Positions 33,864 through 42,428 of a stretch of DNA of 64,000 bases are shown piece by piece; position 1 is the first letter of the stretch; each line of letters begins with the position of its first letter. The stretch is from contig NZ_DATAGQ010000110.1 of assembly GCF_036263595.1 (NCBI RefSeq), positions 3,960-67,959 of the forward strand, read 5' to 3'. The position numbers and the translations under genes were made by a program. The notes under the pieces were generated by a model. That model was not told where the DNA came from. It saw only the letters and a program-made list of their open reading frames with translations, and made no database searches. The DNA is from Geminicoccus sp036263595. GTDB taxonomy: Bacteria; Pseudomonadota; Alphaproteobacteria; Geminicoccales; Geminicoccaceae.

Positions 33864-35687
33864 TCAGATCCGGTCGAGCGTCGGTGTCTCGCCGCCTGCC
33901 CAGGCACCATCAAATCGCGCCTTCGCCTCGTTGGCAGCAGCATCGTCGCCGACCGCCGCATTCGCGCGGACGAGCGCCTGCAGGGCATAGGCGTTGTTCG
34001 GCGCCTCCTTCAGCGCCATCTCCAGCGCGTCGATCGCCTCCTTGGGCCGCCCCGCCTCCAGCAGCGCCGCCCCCAGCGACTGCCGCACCGGGTAGTACCA
34101 GTAGGGCGGCTCCATGTAGGCGAGCGTGTCCTGCAGCGTGGCCGCCTTTTGCAGCGCGGTGGCCGCATCGTCCGGCCGCCCTTCCGCCCGTGCGATCCGC
34201 GCGTCCAGCACGAGCTGCTTGATCTGCGTCACCGCCTTGGCCGGCACCATCTGCGCCTCGATCGCCGCGAAGTCGTTGGCGGCATCGATGGCGGCGATCG
34301 CCTGGACCTCCTTCTTTGCCTGCTCGAGGTCACCCTTGCGCACCGCCGCCGCACCCCGCGCAAAGTGCCAAGCTCCGTCCACCCATGGCATGTCGCCGCT
34401 GGGCTTCGCCATCGCCAGCACCGCGTCCGGATCGCCGAACTCGGCCTGCGCGTAGTAGGGCGCCTGCTTGATCGCCTGCACCACGCCGAACTGCCGGGCC
34501 ATATCGTCGGAAAGCACCGTGCCGAGCTTGTCGGCCGCCGCCAGCGCCGTCTGCCCGTCGCCCGCGCGCGCCGCCGAGACCAGCACGAAGTGGACGTTGT
34601 GCGGGTAGTACACGTACCGGTACATGCCCTGCGACGGTGCCTGCGCGAACAGCTGCTCGTCCACCAGCACCGCCGCCTTGTTCGCTTCCAGCGAATCCAG
34701 GTAGCGGCCGATCCGGTAGTAGATGTGCGCCGGCATGTGGACGAGGTGCCCGGCCGAGGGGGCCTGTGCTGCCAGGCGGTCGGCATAGGGCTCCGCCCGC
34801 TCCGGCGTGGTCGAGGCCTCCACCGTGTGGATGTAAAGGTGGATCGCCGCCGCATGGTTCGGGTTGCGCTGAAGCACCCGCTCCAGGGCCACCACCTGCT
34901 CGGCCGTCCGCCCCTTCGGCGTCACCTTGTCGGCTGACCAGTAGTCCCAGGGCTGCAGGTTCATCAGCGCGTCGGCGAACAGGACCTGGACCTCGTCATG
35001 GTCCTGGAAGCGCCCCGCCAGCTTCCCCATCGCATCCGCATAAGCCGCATCCATCGCCTTGCGATCGGCGTCGGGATCGGCCGCATAGCGCTTCGCCAGC
35101 GCATCGATCAGCCCCTGCTCCACCTCGCTCGCCCCGTCGGCCAGCAGCTTCGCCTGGGCCAGCGCCGCAAACGCCGGTGCGACCGCCTCCGGCATCATCG
35201 GCGCATTGATGTTCGGCCCCCAGGCGAAAGCCTCGCCCCAGTAGCAGAGCGCGCAGGAAGGATCGGCCTTCTGCGCCTGCCGGAACGCCGCAATCGCGTC
35301 TTCATGGTTGAAGCCCCAGGACAGCCGCAGTCCCTGGTCGAACCAGCGTTGCGCGTCGGCGCTGTCGGTCGAGAGCTTGATCGTGGAGTTGCCATACCCC
35401 TCGCCCAGCGGCAGCCCCTTGGGCCCCTCGTCCGCCACTGCGGCGGCGGCCTCCAGGAGCCCATAGCCCGGCTTGAACCCCTCCGTCTTGAACTCGGGCA
35501 GCCCCGCCGCCGCGACACTCACCCGATGCCACGGTTTGCCCAGGCACAAGCCTGCCGACAGCCCCGGCAGCGGCTGCCACCCTGCAGGCGCTGCTGCCTC
35601 CGCCGCAAAACCCACCGTCATCGCGCAGGCCGATGCCATCAGCATCGACCGCAACAGGTAGCCGCTCATTCGGCATGCACGCTTCAT
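33864..35687 (-). CDS. secreted tetratricopeptide-repeat protein
   Basis: 607-residue exported protein. The signal peptide is SMLMASACAMTVGFAAEAAA. TPR pairs include AQRWFDQGLRLSWGFNHEDAIAAFRQAQKADP and SLGAALLEAGRPKEAIDALEMALKEAPNNAYALQALV. A conserved central part, HAAAIHLYIHTVEAS with HLVHMPAHIYYRIGRY, carries several histidines that could bind metal. ATG 35687 has GGAG six bases upstream. A CRP-type site 80 or so bases upstream suggests cAMP- or CRP-family control. Exact role unknown. Confidence 0.88.
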   Translation of the reverse strand: MKRACRMSGYLLRSMLMASACAMTVGFAAEAAAPAGWQPLPGLSAGLCLGKPWHRVSVAAAGLPEFKTEGFKPGYGLLEAAAAVADEGPKGLPLGEGYGNSTIKLSTDSADAQRWFDQGLRLSWGFNHEDAIAAFRQAQKADPSCALCYWGEAFAWGPNINAPMMPEAVAPAFAALAQAKLLADGASEVEQGLIDALAKRYAADPDADRKAMDAAYADAMGKLAGRFQDHDEVQVLFADALMNLQPWDYWSADKVTPKGRTAEQVVALERVLQRNPNHAAAIHLYIHTVEASTTPERAEPYADRLAAQAPSAGHLVHMPAHIYYRIGRYLDSLEANKAAVLVDEQLFAQAPSQGMYRYVYYPHNVHFVLVSAARAGDGQTALAAADKLGTVLSDDMARQFGVVQAIKQAPYYAQAEFGDPDAVLAMAKPSGDMPWVDGAWHFARGAAAVRKGDLEQAKKEVQAIAAIDAANDFAAIEAQMVPAKAVTQIKQLVLDARIARAEGRPDDAATALQKAATLQDTLAYMEPPYWYYPVRQSLGAALLEAGRPKEAIDALEMALKEAPNNAYALQALVRANAAVGDDAAANEAKARFDGAWAGGETPTLDRI

Positions 35688-35766
35688 GGCCATCTCCAGT
35701 ATCCCCAGGCACCAACGCCCCGAATGAATGATGGGACGGCACTAGCTTATCACATGGCGCGGCGAA

Positions 35767-35782
35767 TGTGATGACGATCACA
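35767..35782. promoter_or_regulatory. CRP-family binding site
   Basis: TGTGA-TGACGA-TCACA, a perfect match to the CRP palindrome TGTGA-N6-TCACA, 80 bases upstream of the TPR gene start. A second, partial TGTGA lies at about 35751–35755 on the minus strand. It is 160 bases past the phytochrome stop, so the TPR gene is the probable target. Confidence 0.7.
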
Positions 35783-35944
35783 GGTTGTAGGAGGGAGCCG
35801 GAGATCCGCCGAGCCTGCCGTTAGCCAGGACGATCGCCCTACCGATGGCGTGGCAGCGAACGACAAGAACTGCAGCCATCGTCCGCAGCATGGCAGCAGT
35901 GGGTCAGCCCGACTGTCCCATATCGTTATCCTGGGTCGCTGCCT

Positions 35945-38545
35945 TCAGGCCTGCCGGGCCTCCTGGCTGCAGCTCAGTCCCGCCGATTCGATCGCATGCA
36001 GCAGGTGGGAGGTTTCATAGGGTTTCTGAACGATGACGGGCACGGCTGGCTGGTTGTCCAGCGGCAGGCGGTCGCCATAGCCGGAGGCCAGGATATAGGG
36101 CGTTCCGATCTTTCGCAGCTCGGAGGCCAACTCGAACGTCGTTCCCGTCCCGACGCTGACGTCGAGCAGAGCGAAATCGTATCGGCCGCCCGCCAGGAAC
36201 CTGTTGGCCTGATCGATGCTCGACGCCGTGTCGACCTGTGCCGCACCCAACTCCTTCAGCATGTCTTCGGCTTCCAGGGCGATCAGCATGTTGTCCTCGA
36301 CCAGCAGGACGCGCAGTCCATCCAGGGGCTGGGCACACGAGCCGGATGAAGCGGGGCTGGCGGTCGGCCGGTCATGAGCCGCATGGAAGCCCGCTCCGGC
36401 AGGCAGGCCGGGTGCGTCGACCAGATGCTGCTGCGGAATGAAGAAATCCACTTCCAGCCCTGACAGCACATAGCGGACCTCCGCCGAGCCATTGAGCTCG
36501 AACGGAACGGTGCGCTCGATGATGACCGAGCCGAATCCCCTGCGGATCGGCGCCTTGACCGGTGGGCCACCACGCTCCCGCCATTTGATGAAGAGCCCTT
36601 GGCCCTTCTTCGATTCCATCGTGACCGTTACTGTTCCCTGTTCGGACAGGGCCCCGTACTTGCAGGAGTTGGTGATCAGTTCATGGACGACCAGCGCCAT
36701 CGTCGAGATCGCCAGCGGCTGCAGCAGGACGTCGGAACCCTCGACCTGCAGGCGCGTGCGCGCGGACTCCCCGCGCGCCGCGATCTCGTCCACGAACAGC
36801 GCCTTCAGCGGCGTTGGCCCCCAGTTCTGCTGCGTGATGCGGTCATGGGCACGCGCGAGCGACTGGATGCGTTCGCTTAACGCATCGACATATTGTGCCG
36901 TGTCCAACTGGGCGTAGCTGGTCTGCTTGATCAGGCTGCGGATGAGGCTGAGGAGATTGCGCACGCGGTGGTTCAATTCGGCGATCAGCAGTTCCTGCCG
37001 CTGGTCCGCCCGGCGCCGCTCCTCCGTGGCGCTGTCGGAATATCGCAGGATCACCTCGATGAAGGCCAGCCGCATGGATTCTGCGATGCGCAGGTCCGCG
37101 TGGGAGAACGGCGTGGAACGGCCCCGGACCAGTTGCGCGAACGCCTCGAAGCTCTTGCGCGGGGAAAGGCGCATGCCATCGTCGCTGCGTTCCACGACCT
37201 TTGCCGGGTCCCCGCCCCAGTTGATCTGGTGCATCCGCTCCCGACGGAACAGCATGATATAGTCGCGCGGCACCCGCGATATCGGAATGGCCAGCATGCC
37301 GGCAGCCAACGAGGCCGTCTCGGCACTGGCCGGATGAACGTCCTGCAGGGACGATGTCGCGAAGACGCGGCTGGGCGACGTCACGTTGAGATGAGCGGCA
37401 AGGCCGACAATGTTGTCCCTGCTCGGCGTGGCGCCGCTGCGGAAGACCTCGCCCGCCCGGTAGACGCCTACGCCGTCGCAGTCGATCATGCCGCGCGACA
37501 TGTCCTGGATCCATTCCGGTTCGGACAGCAGGCTCTCGTCCCCTGCGATGGCGGTGATCAGGCGATCGGAGATGCTGCGCGCCCGTTGCTCGTCTTCGCC
37601 TTGCTGGTCGTGGACCCTTCCTTGCAGGGTCAGGGAATACATGTTCCCGAACAGCTCGGCCGCCGTGCGCATGACGAAGCTGGGAAGACGCGGGGACTGG
37701 TGATGGCATGCGATCAGGCCCCATAAGGCGCCATTCACGATGATCGAGATGGAGAGCGAGGCCCGCACCCCCATGTTCCCGAGATACTCGAGATGGATGG
37801 GTGACACGGCGCGGGTGACGGACAAGGACAGGTCGAGCAGCTCGACCATCTCACCTGCTGCCGGCAGCAGCGGAACGACCGGCGCATGAATGTCGGCGAT
37901 GATGCGGAACGGGTTGCGCAGGTACAGCGCGCGGGCCTGCTTGGGGATGTCGGACGCCGGGTAGTGCAGGCCGAGCAGGCTCTCCATGCCTCCTCGCGTC
38001 GATTCCGCGATCACCTCGCCCGCACCGTCATGACCGAACCGGTAGATCATCACCCGGTCGAAGCCGGTGATGGCACGCACCTGACGGGCCGCATCCCTGT
38101 GAAAGGCTTCAAGGCTCTTCGCGCCATTGAGGCGGGCGATCATCGCGCGCACCATCGTCACCGCCTCCAGGCGATCGGGTGCTTGGGAGAGTTCCCCCTC
38201 CAGGACCAGTAGCTCGCCCTGGAAATGCAGGCTCAGGTCGAGTGGTGGCTTGTCGGCGACCAGGCCGACATGGAAGAGGCGCTCGTTGCCGGTCGAATAG
38301 AGCGCCGCCATCGTATTGCGGATATCGTGCTGTGCTGCCGCCGTGATCCACCGGTCGAAATACGTTCCGATCATGGCTTGGGGCTCTACGCCCAGGAAGG
38401 CTTCGACGTTGGCCGACACCCTGGCGACGATCCAGTCGTTGGACAGGGCGATCAGGAAGCCGAAATGCTGGACATGCTCCAGCCGGGTGATCGGCTCGTT
38501 GTCACATTGCGTCAGTTCCAGGTTGTCGTTGAGGCTGCGTGACAT
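35945..38545 (-). CDS. bphP: bacteriophytochrome histidine kinase with receiver domain
   Basis: Red/far-red photoreceptor of 866 residues. The N-terminal PAS domain has the bilin-attaching cysteine (LTQCDNEPI, residue 14 from ATG 38545). A GAF domain carries ESLLGLHYPASDIPKQARALYLRNPFRIIADI, followed by a PHY domain. The HWE-type kinase has phospho-acceptor ELNHRVRNLLSLIRSL and the ATPase segment VVHELITNSCKYGAL. The C-terminal receiver has VLLVEDNMLIALEAEDML, the acceptor aspartate in FALLDVSVGTG and VQKPY. It is 19 bases downstream of araC; the heme oxygenase that makes biliverdin is divergent from araC. Confidence 0.95.
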   Translation of the reverse strand: MSRSLNDNLELTQCDNEPITRLEHVQHFGFLIALSNDWIVARVSANVEAFLGVEPQAMIGTYFDRWITAAAQHDIRNTMAALYSTGNERLFHVGLVADKPPLDLSLHFQGELLVLEGELSQAPDRLEAVTMVRAMIARLNGAKSLEAFHRDAARQVRAITGFDRVMIYRFGHDGAGEVIAESTRGGMESLLGLHYPASDIPKQARALYLRNPFRIIADIHAPVVPLLPAAGEMVELLDLSLSVTRAVSPIHLEYLGNMGVRASLSISIIVNGALWGLIACHHQSPRLPSFVMRTAAELFGNMYSLTLQGRVHDQQGEDEQRARSISDRLITAIAGDESLLSEPEWIQDMSRGMIDCDGVGVYRAGEVFRSGATPSRDNIVGLAAHLNVTSPSRVFATSSLQDVHPASAETASLAAGMLAIPISRVPRDYIMLFRRERMHQINWGGDPAKVVERSDDGMRLSPRKSFEAFAQLVRGRSTPFSHADLRIAESMRLAFIEVILRYSDSATEERRRADQRQELLIAELNHRVRNLLSLIRSLIKQTSYAQLDTAQYVDALSERIQSLARAHDRITQQNWGPTPLKALFVDEIAARGESARTRLQVEGSDVLLQPLAISTMALVVHELITNSCKYGALSEQGTVTVTMESKKGQGLFIKWRERGGPPVKAPIRRGFGSVIIERTVPFELNGSAEVRYVLSGLEVDFFIPQQHLVDAPGLPAGAGFHAAHDRPTASPASSGSCAQPLDGLRVLLVEDNMLIALEAEDMLKELGAAQVDTASSIDQANRFLAGGRYDFALLDVSVGTGTTFELASELRKIGTPYILASGYGDRLPLDNQPAVPVIVQKPYETSHLLHAIESAGLSCSQEARQA

Positions 38546-38564
38546 GTCGTGCTCCAAGACGCAG

Positions 38565-39425
38565 CTACGTGATCGAACGTCGATAGGCGGCCGGGGACAA
38601 CCCCTTCACCTCTCGAAAGGCGCGGCTGAACTGGACCGCTGACCGGAATCCAACAGCGCGTGCGACTGCTTCCAGGGAAAGCCGCGGATCATCCAGGAGC
38701 GGAATCGATTGTTCGACCCGGTAGGCGAGAACGAAGCTGTATGGCGATCGCCCGGTCACGTTCTTGAACGCTCGCGAGAAATGGAACCGGGTCAAGCCGG
38801 CAACGTCCGCCAGCTCGGTCACGCCGATATTCTTGTGCAGGTTCGCAGCAATAAAGTCAAATACCCTTCGGAACTGCCGTTCGGAAAGACGACCGTTCTC
38901 CGAGCCGATGACGACGTTCAATACCTCGATCGCCGCGAGCAGGCACAGGCTCTCGGCCTGAAGATCATCCGGATCAGGCGACTTGATCAAGGTCTGCAAT
39001 TTCTGCAGCGTAGACTGCAGCGACCAGTTGCGGACATGGACAAAAGGCCTGGGGTTGATCGAGAGGTATCGCTGACCCAGAACTGCGCGCAGGGCATGCG
39101 GATCGAAATACAGCAGCGTGACCGAATTGATGCGTGGCTTGGGCTTGGCCCATCCTGATACGGAACAGCCCTGCGGAAGATACGTGATGGTATTGCGAAT
39201 GTCGCCACAGCGATCCCGCGCCATTCCATCTACCATGATCTCGCCATCTTCGTGCCAGATATCATGAAGTGCCAGGTAATGGCTTTGGCCCGTGAACTTG
39301 TACGAATAACCGGTCTTGCCATCGACAACGATGTGCTCGGCGGCAAATCCTCCCCAACCCAGTGACAATCGTAGCGGCACCTCGCCCTGATGGTTCGGCA
39401 CGTCCATGATCAGGCTTTCGGCCAT
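38565..39425 (-). CDS. AraC family regulator next to phytochrome
   Basis: 286 residues. The C-terminal AraC/XylS double HTH (about residues 185–285) reads VFDFIAANLHKNIGVTELADVAGLTRFHFSRAFKNVTGRSPYSFV and then LDDPRLSLEAVARAVGFRSAVQFSRAFREVKGLSPAAYRR. The N-terminal 170 residues are a sensor region I cannot name. Start ATG 39425 has GGAGG upstream; a TTG at 39452 is in frame. It precedes bphP by 19 bases and is divergent from the heme oxygenase, so it probably regulates this photoreceptor module. Confidence 0.9.
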   Translation of the reverse strand: MAESLIMDVPNHQGEVPLRLSLGWGGFAAEHIVVDGKTGYSYKFTGQSHYLALHDIWHEDGEIMVDGMARDRCGDIRNTITYLPQGCSVSGWAKPKPRINSVTLLYFDPHALRAVLGQRYLSINPRPFVHVRNWSLQSTLQKLQTLIKSPDPDDLQAESLCLLAAIEVLNVVIGSENGRLSERQFRRVFDFIAANLHKNIGVTELADVAGLTRFHFSRAFKNVTGRSPYSFVLAYRVEQSIPLLDDPRLSLEAVARAVGFRSAVQFSRAFREVKGLSPAAYRRSIT

Positions 39426-39521
39426 CGCCACCGCACCCCTCCAATAGCGCAAATGTGCTTTAAATGGCCTCGGATTGCTTGTACATGCTCAATGTGTGGT
39501 CACCAGGAAGGTTGTGTCGCA

Positions 39522-40163
39522 ATGTCTGGCATGCACGCCCGACTGAAGACCCGCACGTCGGCTTGGCACGCCCGGGTCGAACGCGCCTTCGACCTGAAGA
39601 GGGTCGTGCGGGACCTGGACCATTACATCTGGACGATCCGTTGCCTGCGGCAGGCCCATGAACTGATCCGCTGGGAGGCCGAGCGCCTGGATCGGCAGAC
39701 GGGTTCAGGCCGGCTGGCGATGCGGCTGGCATGGATGGATATCGATCTCGCTGCCCTTGGCGCGGCGTCGCCTCCCCCGCCGGAAATGGAGTGGAGCCTG
39801 GCGTCGTCGGATCATCTGCTTGGGGCTTTATACGTCCTGAACGGATCGGCCCTGGGCGGCCAGATCATACTTGGGCGCGTTTGTATCGGGCTTGGCCTGA
39901 GCCCACGGTCAGGCGCGCGATACTTCCGCGGGGACGGGCGAAGGACCCGCACGATCTGGCAGGCTTTTCTCGATGAACTGGCGGACATCGACCCCCTGTC
40001 CGCCAGGGGCGATCGGGTCGAGCAAGGCGCCCTCCAGACCTTCTCCTTGTTGCACCAGCTGCTTTCGCGGACCGTCCTGTTGCGGCCGCTTGCGGTCGAG
40101 GCAGTGGAGCCGGATATCCCCACCAAGAAGCTCTGCCGCAATCTGGCCAGCATCGCCGGCTAG
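39522..40163 (+). CDS. bphO: biliverdin-producing heme oxygenase
   Basis: 213-residue heme oxygenase that opens heme to biliverdin, the chromophore of the neighbouring phytochrome. The proximal-histidine helix is HARLKTRTSAWHARVERAF and the distal helix is LLGALYVLNGSALGGQIILGR with its glycine kink. AGGAAGG lies upstream of ATG 39522. The family assignment is good; the specific BphO role follows from the divergent araC–bphP operon. Confidence 0.9.
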   Translation: MSGMHARLKTRTSAWHARVERAFDLKRVVRDLDHYIWTIRCLRQAHELIRWEAERLDRQTGSGRLAMRLAWMDIDLAALGAASPPPPEMEWSLASSDHLLGALYVLNGSALGGQIILGRVCIGLGLSPRSGARYFRGDGRRTRTIWQAFLDELADIDPLSARGDRVEQGALQTFSLLHQLLSRTVLLRPLAVEAVEPDIPTKKLCRNLASIAG

Positions 40164-40357
40164 AAGGGCTCTGCCGACGCGGTGACGCTTTAGCGGTCTC
40201 ACTCCAGGCTCGTCGTCATGGAGGCATCCTTCAGAGCACACCCTCCTGCGGATGATCCGCCGCCATCGTGGAGCCGTCTTGCGGCACCGCCTGTTTCCTC
40301 ATCGACTGGCTGCCATCTACGATGAGCGGCCGGCAAAAGAGATCGGGAGGAAGCCAC

Positions 40358-41569
40358 GTGTCGAAGGTCGGGAAGGTTGCACTGTTCACCAACGAGTACC
40401 CGCCCAACGTCTATGGCGGTGCCGGCGTGCACGTGGAGTACCTGTCAAGGGCCATGGCCAAGCTCCTCGCCGTCGAGGTGCGCTGCTTCGGCAACCAGAA
40501 GAGCGAGGGCGGCAACCCGGTCGTGCGCGGCTATCCGGCCTGGACGGAAGCGAAGCAGGGCACCGATCCGCGCTTTGGCAGCGCCATCGACGCCTATGCC
40601 CGCTCGCTCGCAATGGCCAAGGACACGCTGGATGCCGACGTGGCGCACTGCCACACCTGGTACACCGACATGGCCGGCATGATCGCGAGCCGGCTCTGGG
40701 ACGTGCCCTTCGTCCTGACCGTCCACTCGCTGGAGCCGCTGCGCCCCTGGAAGGTCGAGCAGCTCGGCAACGCCTACCACCTGAGTACCTGGATGGAGCG
40801 CACGGCGATGGAGCATGCCGACGCGATCATCGCCGTCTCGAAGGAGACCCGCGAGGACGTGCTCCGCCTGTTCGATGTCCAGCCGGCCCGGGTGCATGTC
40901 ATCCATAACGGCATCGATCCCGAGGAGTACCGCCGGACCGAGGCGGACGACGCGCTGACGCGCTACGGCGTCGATCCGGCAAGGCCCTATCTGCTCTTCG
41001 TCGGCCGGATCACGCGGCAAAAGGGGATCATCCACCTCGTCAACGCGATCCCGGAGATCGATCCTTCCCTGCAGATCGTCCTGTGCGCGGGCGCGCCTGA
41101 TACGCCCGAGATCGGCCGCGAGATGGAGGCCCGCGTGGCCGAGGTCAGCGCCAAGCGCCCGGGCGTGATCTGGGTGCGCGAGATGCTGCCGCGGGCCGAG
41201 GTCATCCAGTTCTACAATCATGCCGCCATCTTCTGCTGCCCCTCGGTCTACGAGCCGTTCGGCATCATCAACCTCGAGGCCATGGCCTGCGAGACGGCCG
41301 TCGTCGCCTCGGCCGTGGGCGGCATTCCGGAGGTGGTCGTGCCGGAGGAGACCGGCCTGCTCGTCAACCCGAGGATCCGGGCCGGCAGCTTCGAGCCGGC
41401 CAATCCCGTGGAATTCTCGGCCGGCCTTGCCGCCGCGATCAACCGGCTGGCCCGCGACCCGGATCTGCGGGCACGCTTTGGTGCCAATGGCCGCCGCCGC
41501 GCGGTCGAGCAGTTCAGCTGGGACGCCATCGCGCAGCGCACGGTCGATCTCTACCATTCGCTACTCTAG
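40358..41569 (+). CDS. glgA: glycogen synthase-type GT4 glycosyltransferase
   Basis: 403-residue retaining GT-B enzyme. KVALFTNEYPPNVYGGAGVHVEYLSRAMAKL marks the glycogen synthase GT4 subfamily, the short actinobacterial-type GlgA/GlgM that uses ADP-glucose to make alpha-glucan or maltose-1-phosphate. The nucleotide site has FVGRITRQKG and the E-x7-E motif CCPSVYEPFGIINLEAMACETAVV. GTG 40358 has GGGAGG seven bases upstream; an upstream ATG lacks conserved sequence. It is monocistronic here. Confidence 0.9.
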   Translation: MSKVGKVALFTNEYPPNVYGGAGVHVEYLSRAMAKLLAVEVRCFGNQKSEGGNPVVRGYPAWTEAKQGTDPRFGSAIDAYARSLAMAKDTLDADVAHCHTWYTDMAGMIASRLWDVPFVLTVHSLEPLRPWKVEQLGNAYHLSTWMERTAMEHADAIIAVSKETREDVLRLFDVQPARVHVIHNGIDPEEYRRTEADDALTRYGVDPARPYLLFVGRITRQKGIIHLVNAIPEIDPSLQIVLCAGAPDTPEIGREMEARVAEVSAKRPGVIWVREMLPRAEVIQFYNHAAIFCCPSVYEPFGIINLEAMACETAVVASAVGGIPEVVVPEETGLLVNPRIRAGSFEPANPVEFSAGLAAAINRLARDPDLRARFGANGRRRAVEQFSWDAIAQRTVDLYHSLL

Positions 41570-41863
41570 GCTCAGGGGTCCTGCGGGCCCTGAAGGCGTC
41601 GCCATGGTTCAGGATCATGCGCGGTCCGGTCGGGATTGGATGGAGATCGGCAGGGACCGGCCTCGCCGGAAGCGGCCCGTTGCTCTGGCAACTGGGCTGC
41701 CGGGCGAGGATCGTCCGGCAGCCGAACAGCGGGCAATAGGAGATGCCGCCCGGCCGCAGCACCGGACACCAGGATGGCATCGAGAACAATGATAGCCGCT
41801 GGCAGGTCATCTCCGTTCGCGGGCACTTGGTTCCTTCGCCCCGCTCCTGCCATCGTCATGCCG

Positions 41864-42133
41864 CTACAGCGCCGCGGCCGGGGGCCTCACCTGCTGCTTG
41901 GCGGATCCCCCTGCGCGGGCGCAGGTCTTCGGCCCCGCCTGGGCAGAGGATTGGTCGCTGCCCACGCCGCTCGCGCGGTGCAGCAGTTCCGCGCAAAGGC
42001 GCAGACCTTCGGTTTGGCCTGACCGCCCGACCGTCGGACCGGCCGCGAACGCGCAGGCAGCACCGGTGCCGACAAGGGTTGCGACCAGCAAGGTCGAATG
42101 CAGGCTACGGCAGAATGAATGGTAGATATCCAT
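41864..42133 (-). CDS. putative small secreted protein
   Basis: 89-residue precursor from ATG 42133 with GCAGAGG nine bases upstream. The signal peptide is STLLVATLVGTGAACAFAAG, with cleavage near AFA. The short mature part is polar with two further cysteines (RLCAELL, KTCARAG). No family recognised. Support comes from the signal peptide and ribosome binding site. The leader hairpin and a CRP-type site upstream argue for a regulated gene. Confidence 0.45.
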   Translation of the reverse strand: MDIYHSFCRSLHSTLLVATLVGTGAACAFAAGPTVGRSGQTEGLRLCAELLHRASGVGSDQSSAQAGPKTCARAGGSAKQQVRPPAAAL

Positions 42134-42142
42134 CGACGTTCA

Positions 42143-42180
42143 CCTCTGCTGGAGCCCGTGCCCAGCCCGGACAGCAGAGG
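42143..42180 (-). promoter_or_regulatory. leader hairpin covering the ribosome binding site
   Basis: On the minus strand CCTCTGCTG (42180–42172) is complementary to CAGCAGAGG (42151–42143), a 9-bp stem whose 3' arm contains the AGAGG ribosome binding site of the small secreted protein. Folded RNA would block translation. Confidence 0.5.
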
Positions 42181-42205
42181 ACTAGCGGCTTCTCGCTCGG
42201 CCGCG

Positions 42206-42221
42206 GGTGACAGGAATCACA
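42206..42221. promoter_or_regulatory. CRP-family-like site
   Basis: Minus strand TGTGA-TTCCTG-TCACC, one mismatch from TGTGA-N6-TCACA, 73 bases upstream of the small secreted protein start and in the gap downstream of the ROK gene. Confidence 0.5.
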
Positions 42222-42428
42222 CGAAACAACTGTATTTACGATCATTTCGCGCCGATGCGTCGGGGAGGAGCCGCAGGCGTGACCACTGGCCTCACGTGAT
42301 CTTGTCCGGGAGCCGGCCCGGTTGCCGCCTGCGAGTTTGCCCGCCATGGCATCCCCGCCCGCCCCGTCGAGCGTTGGCCGGCTCGGACATGTCGAAGGCC
42401 GTTTCTAGGAATACTGGCAAGGCCCGCT

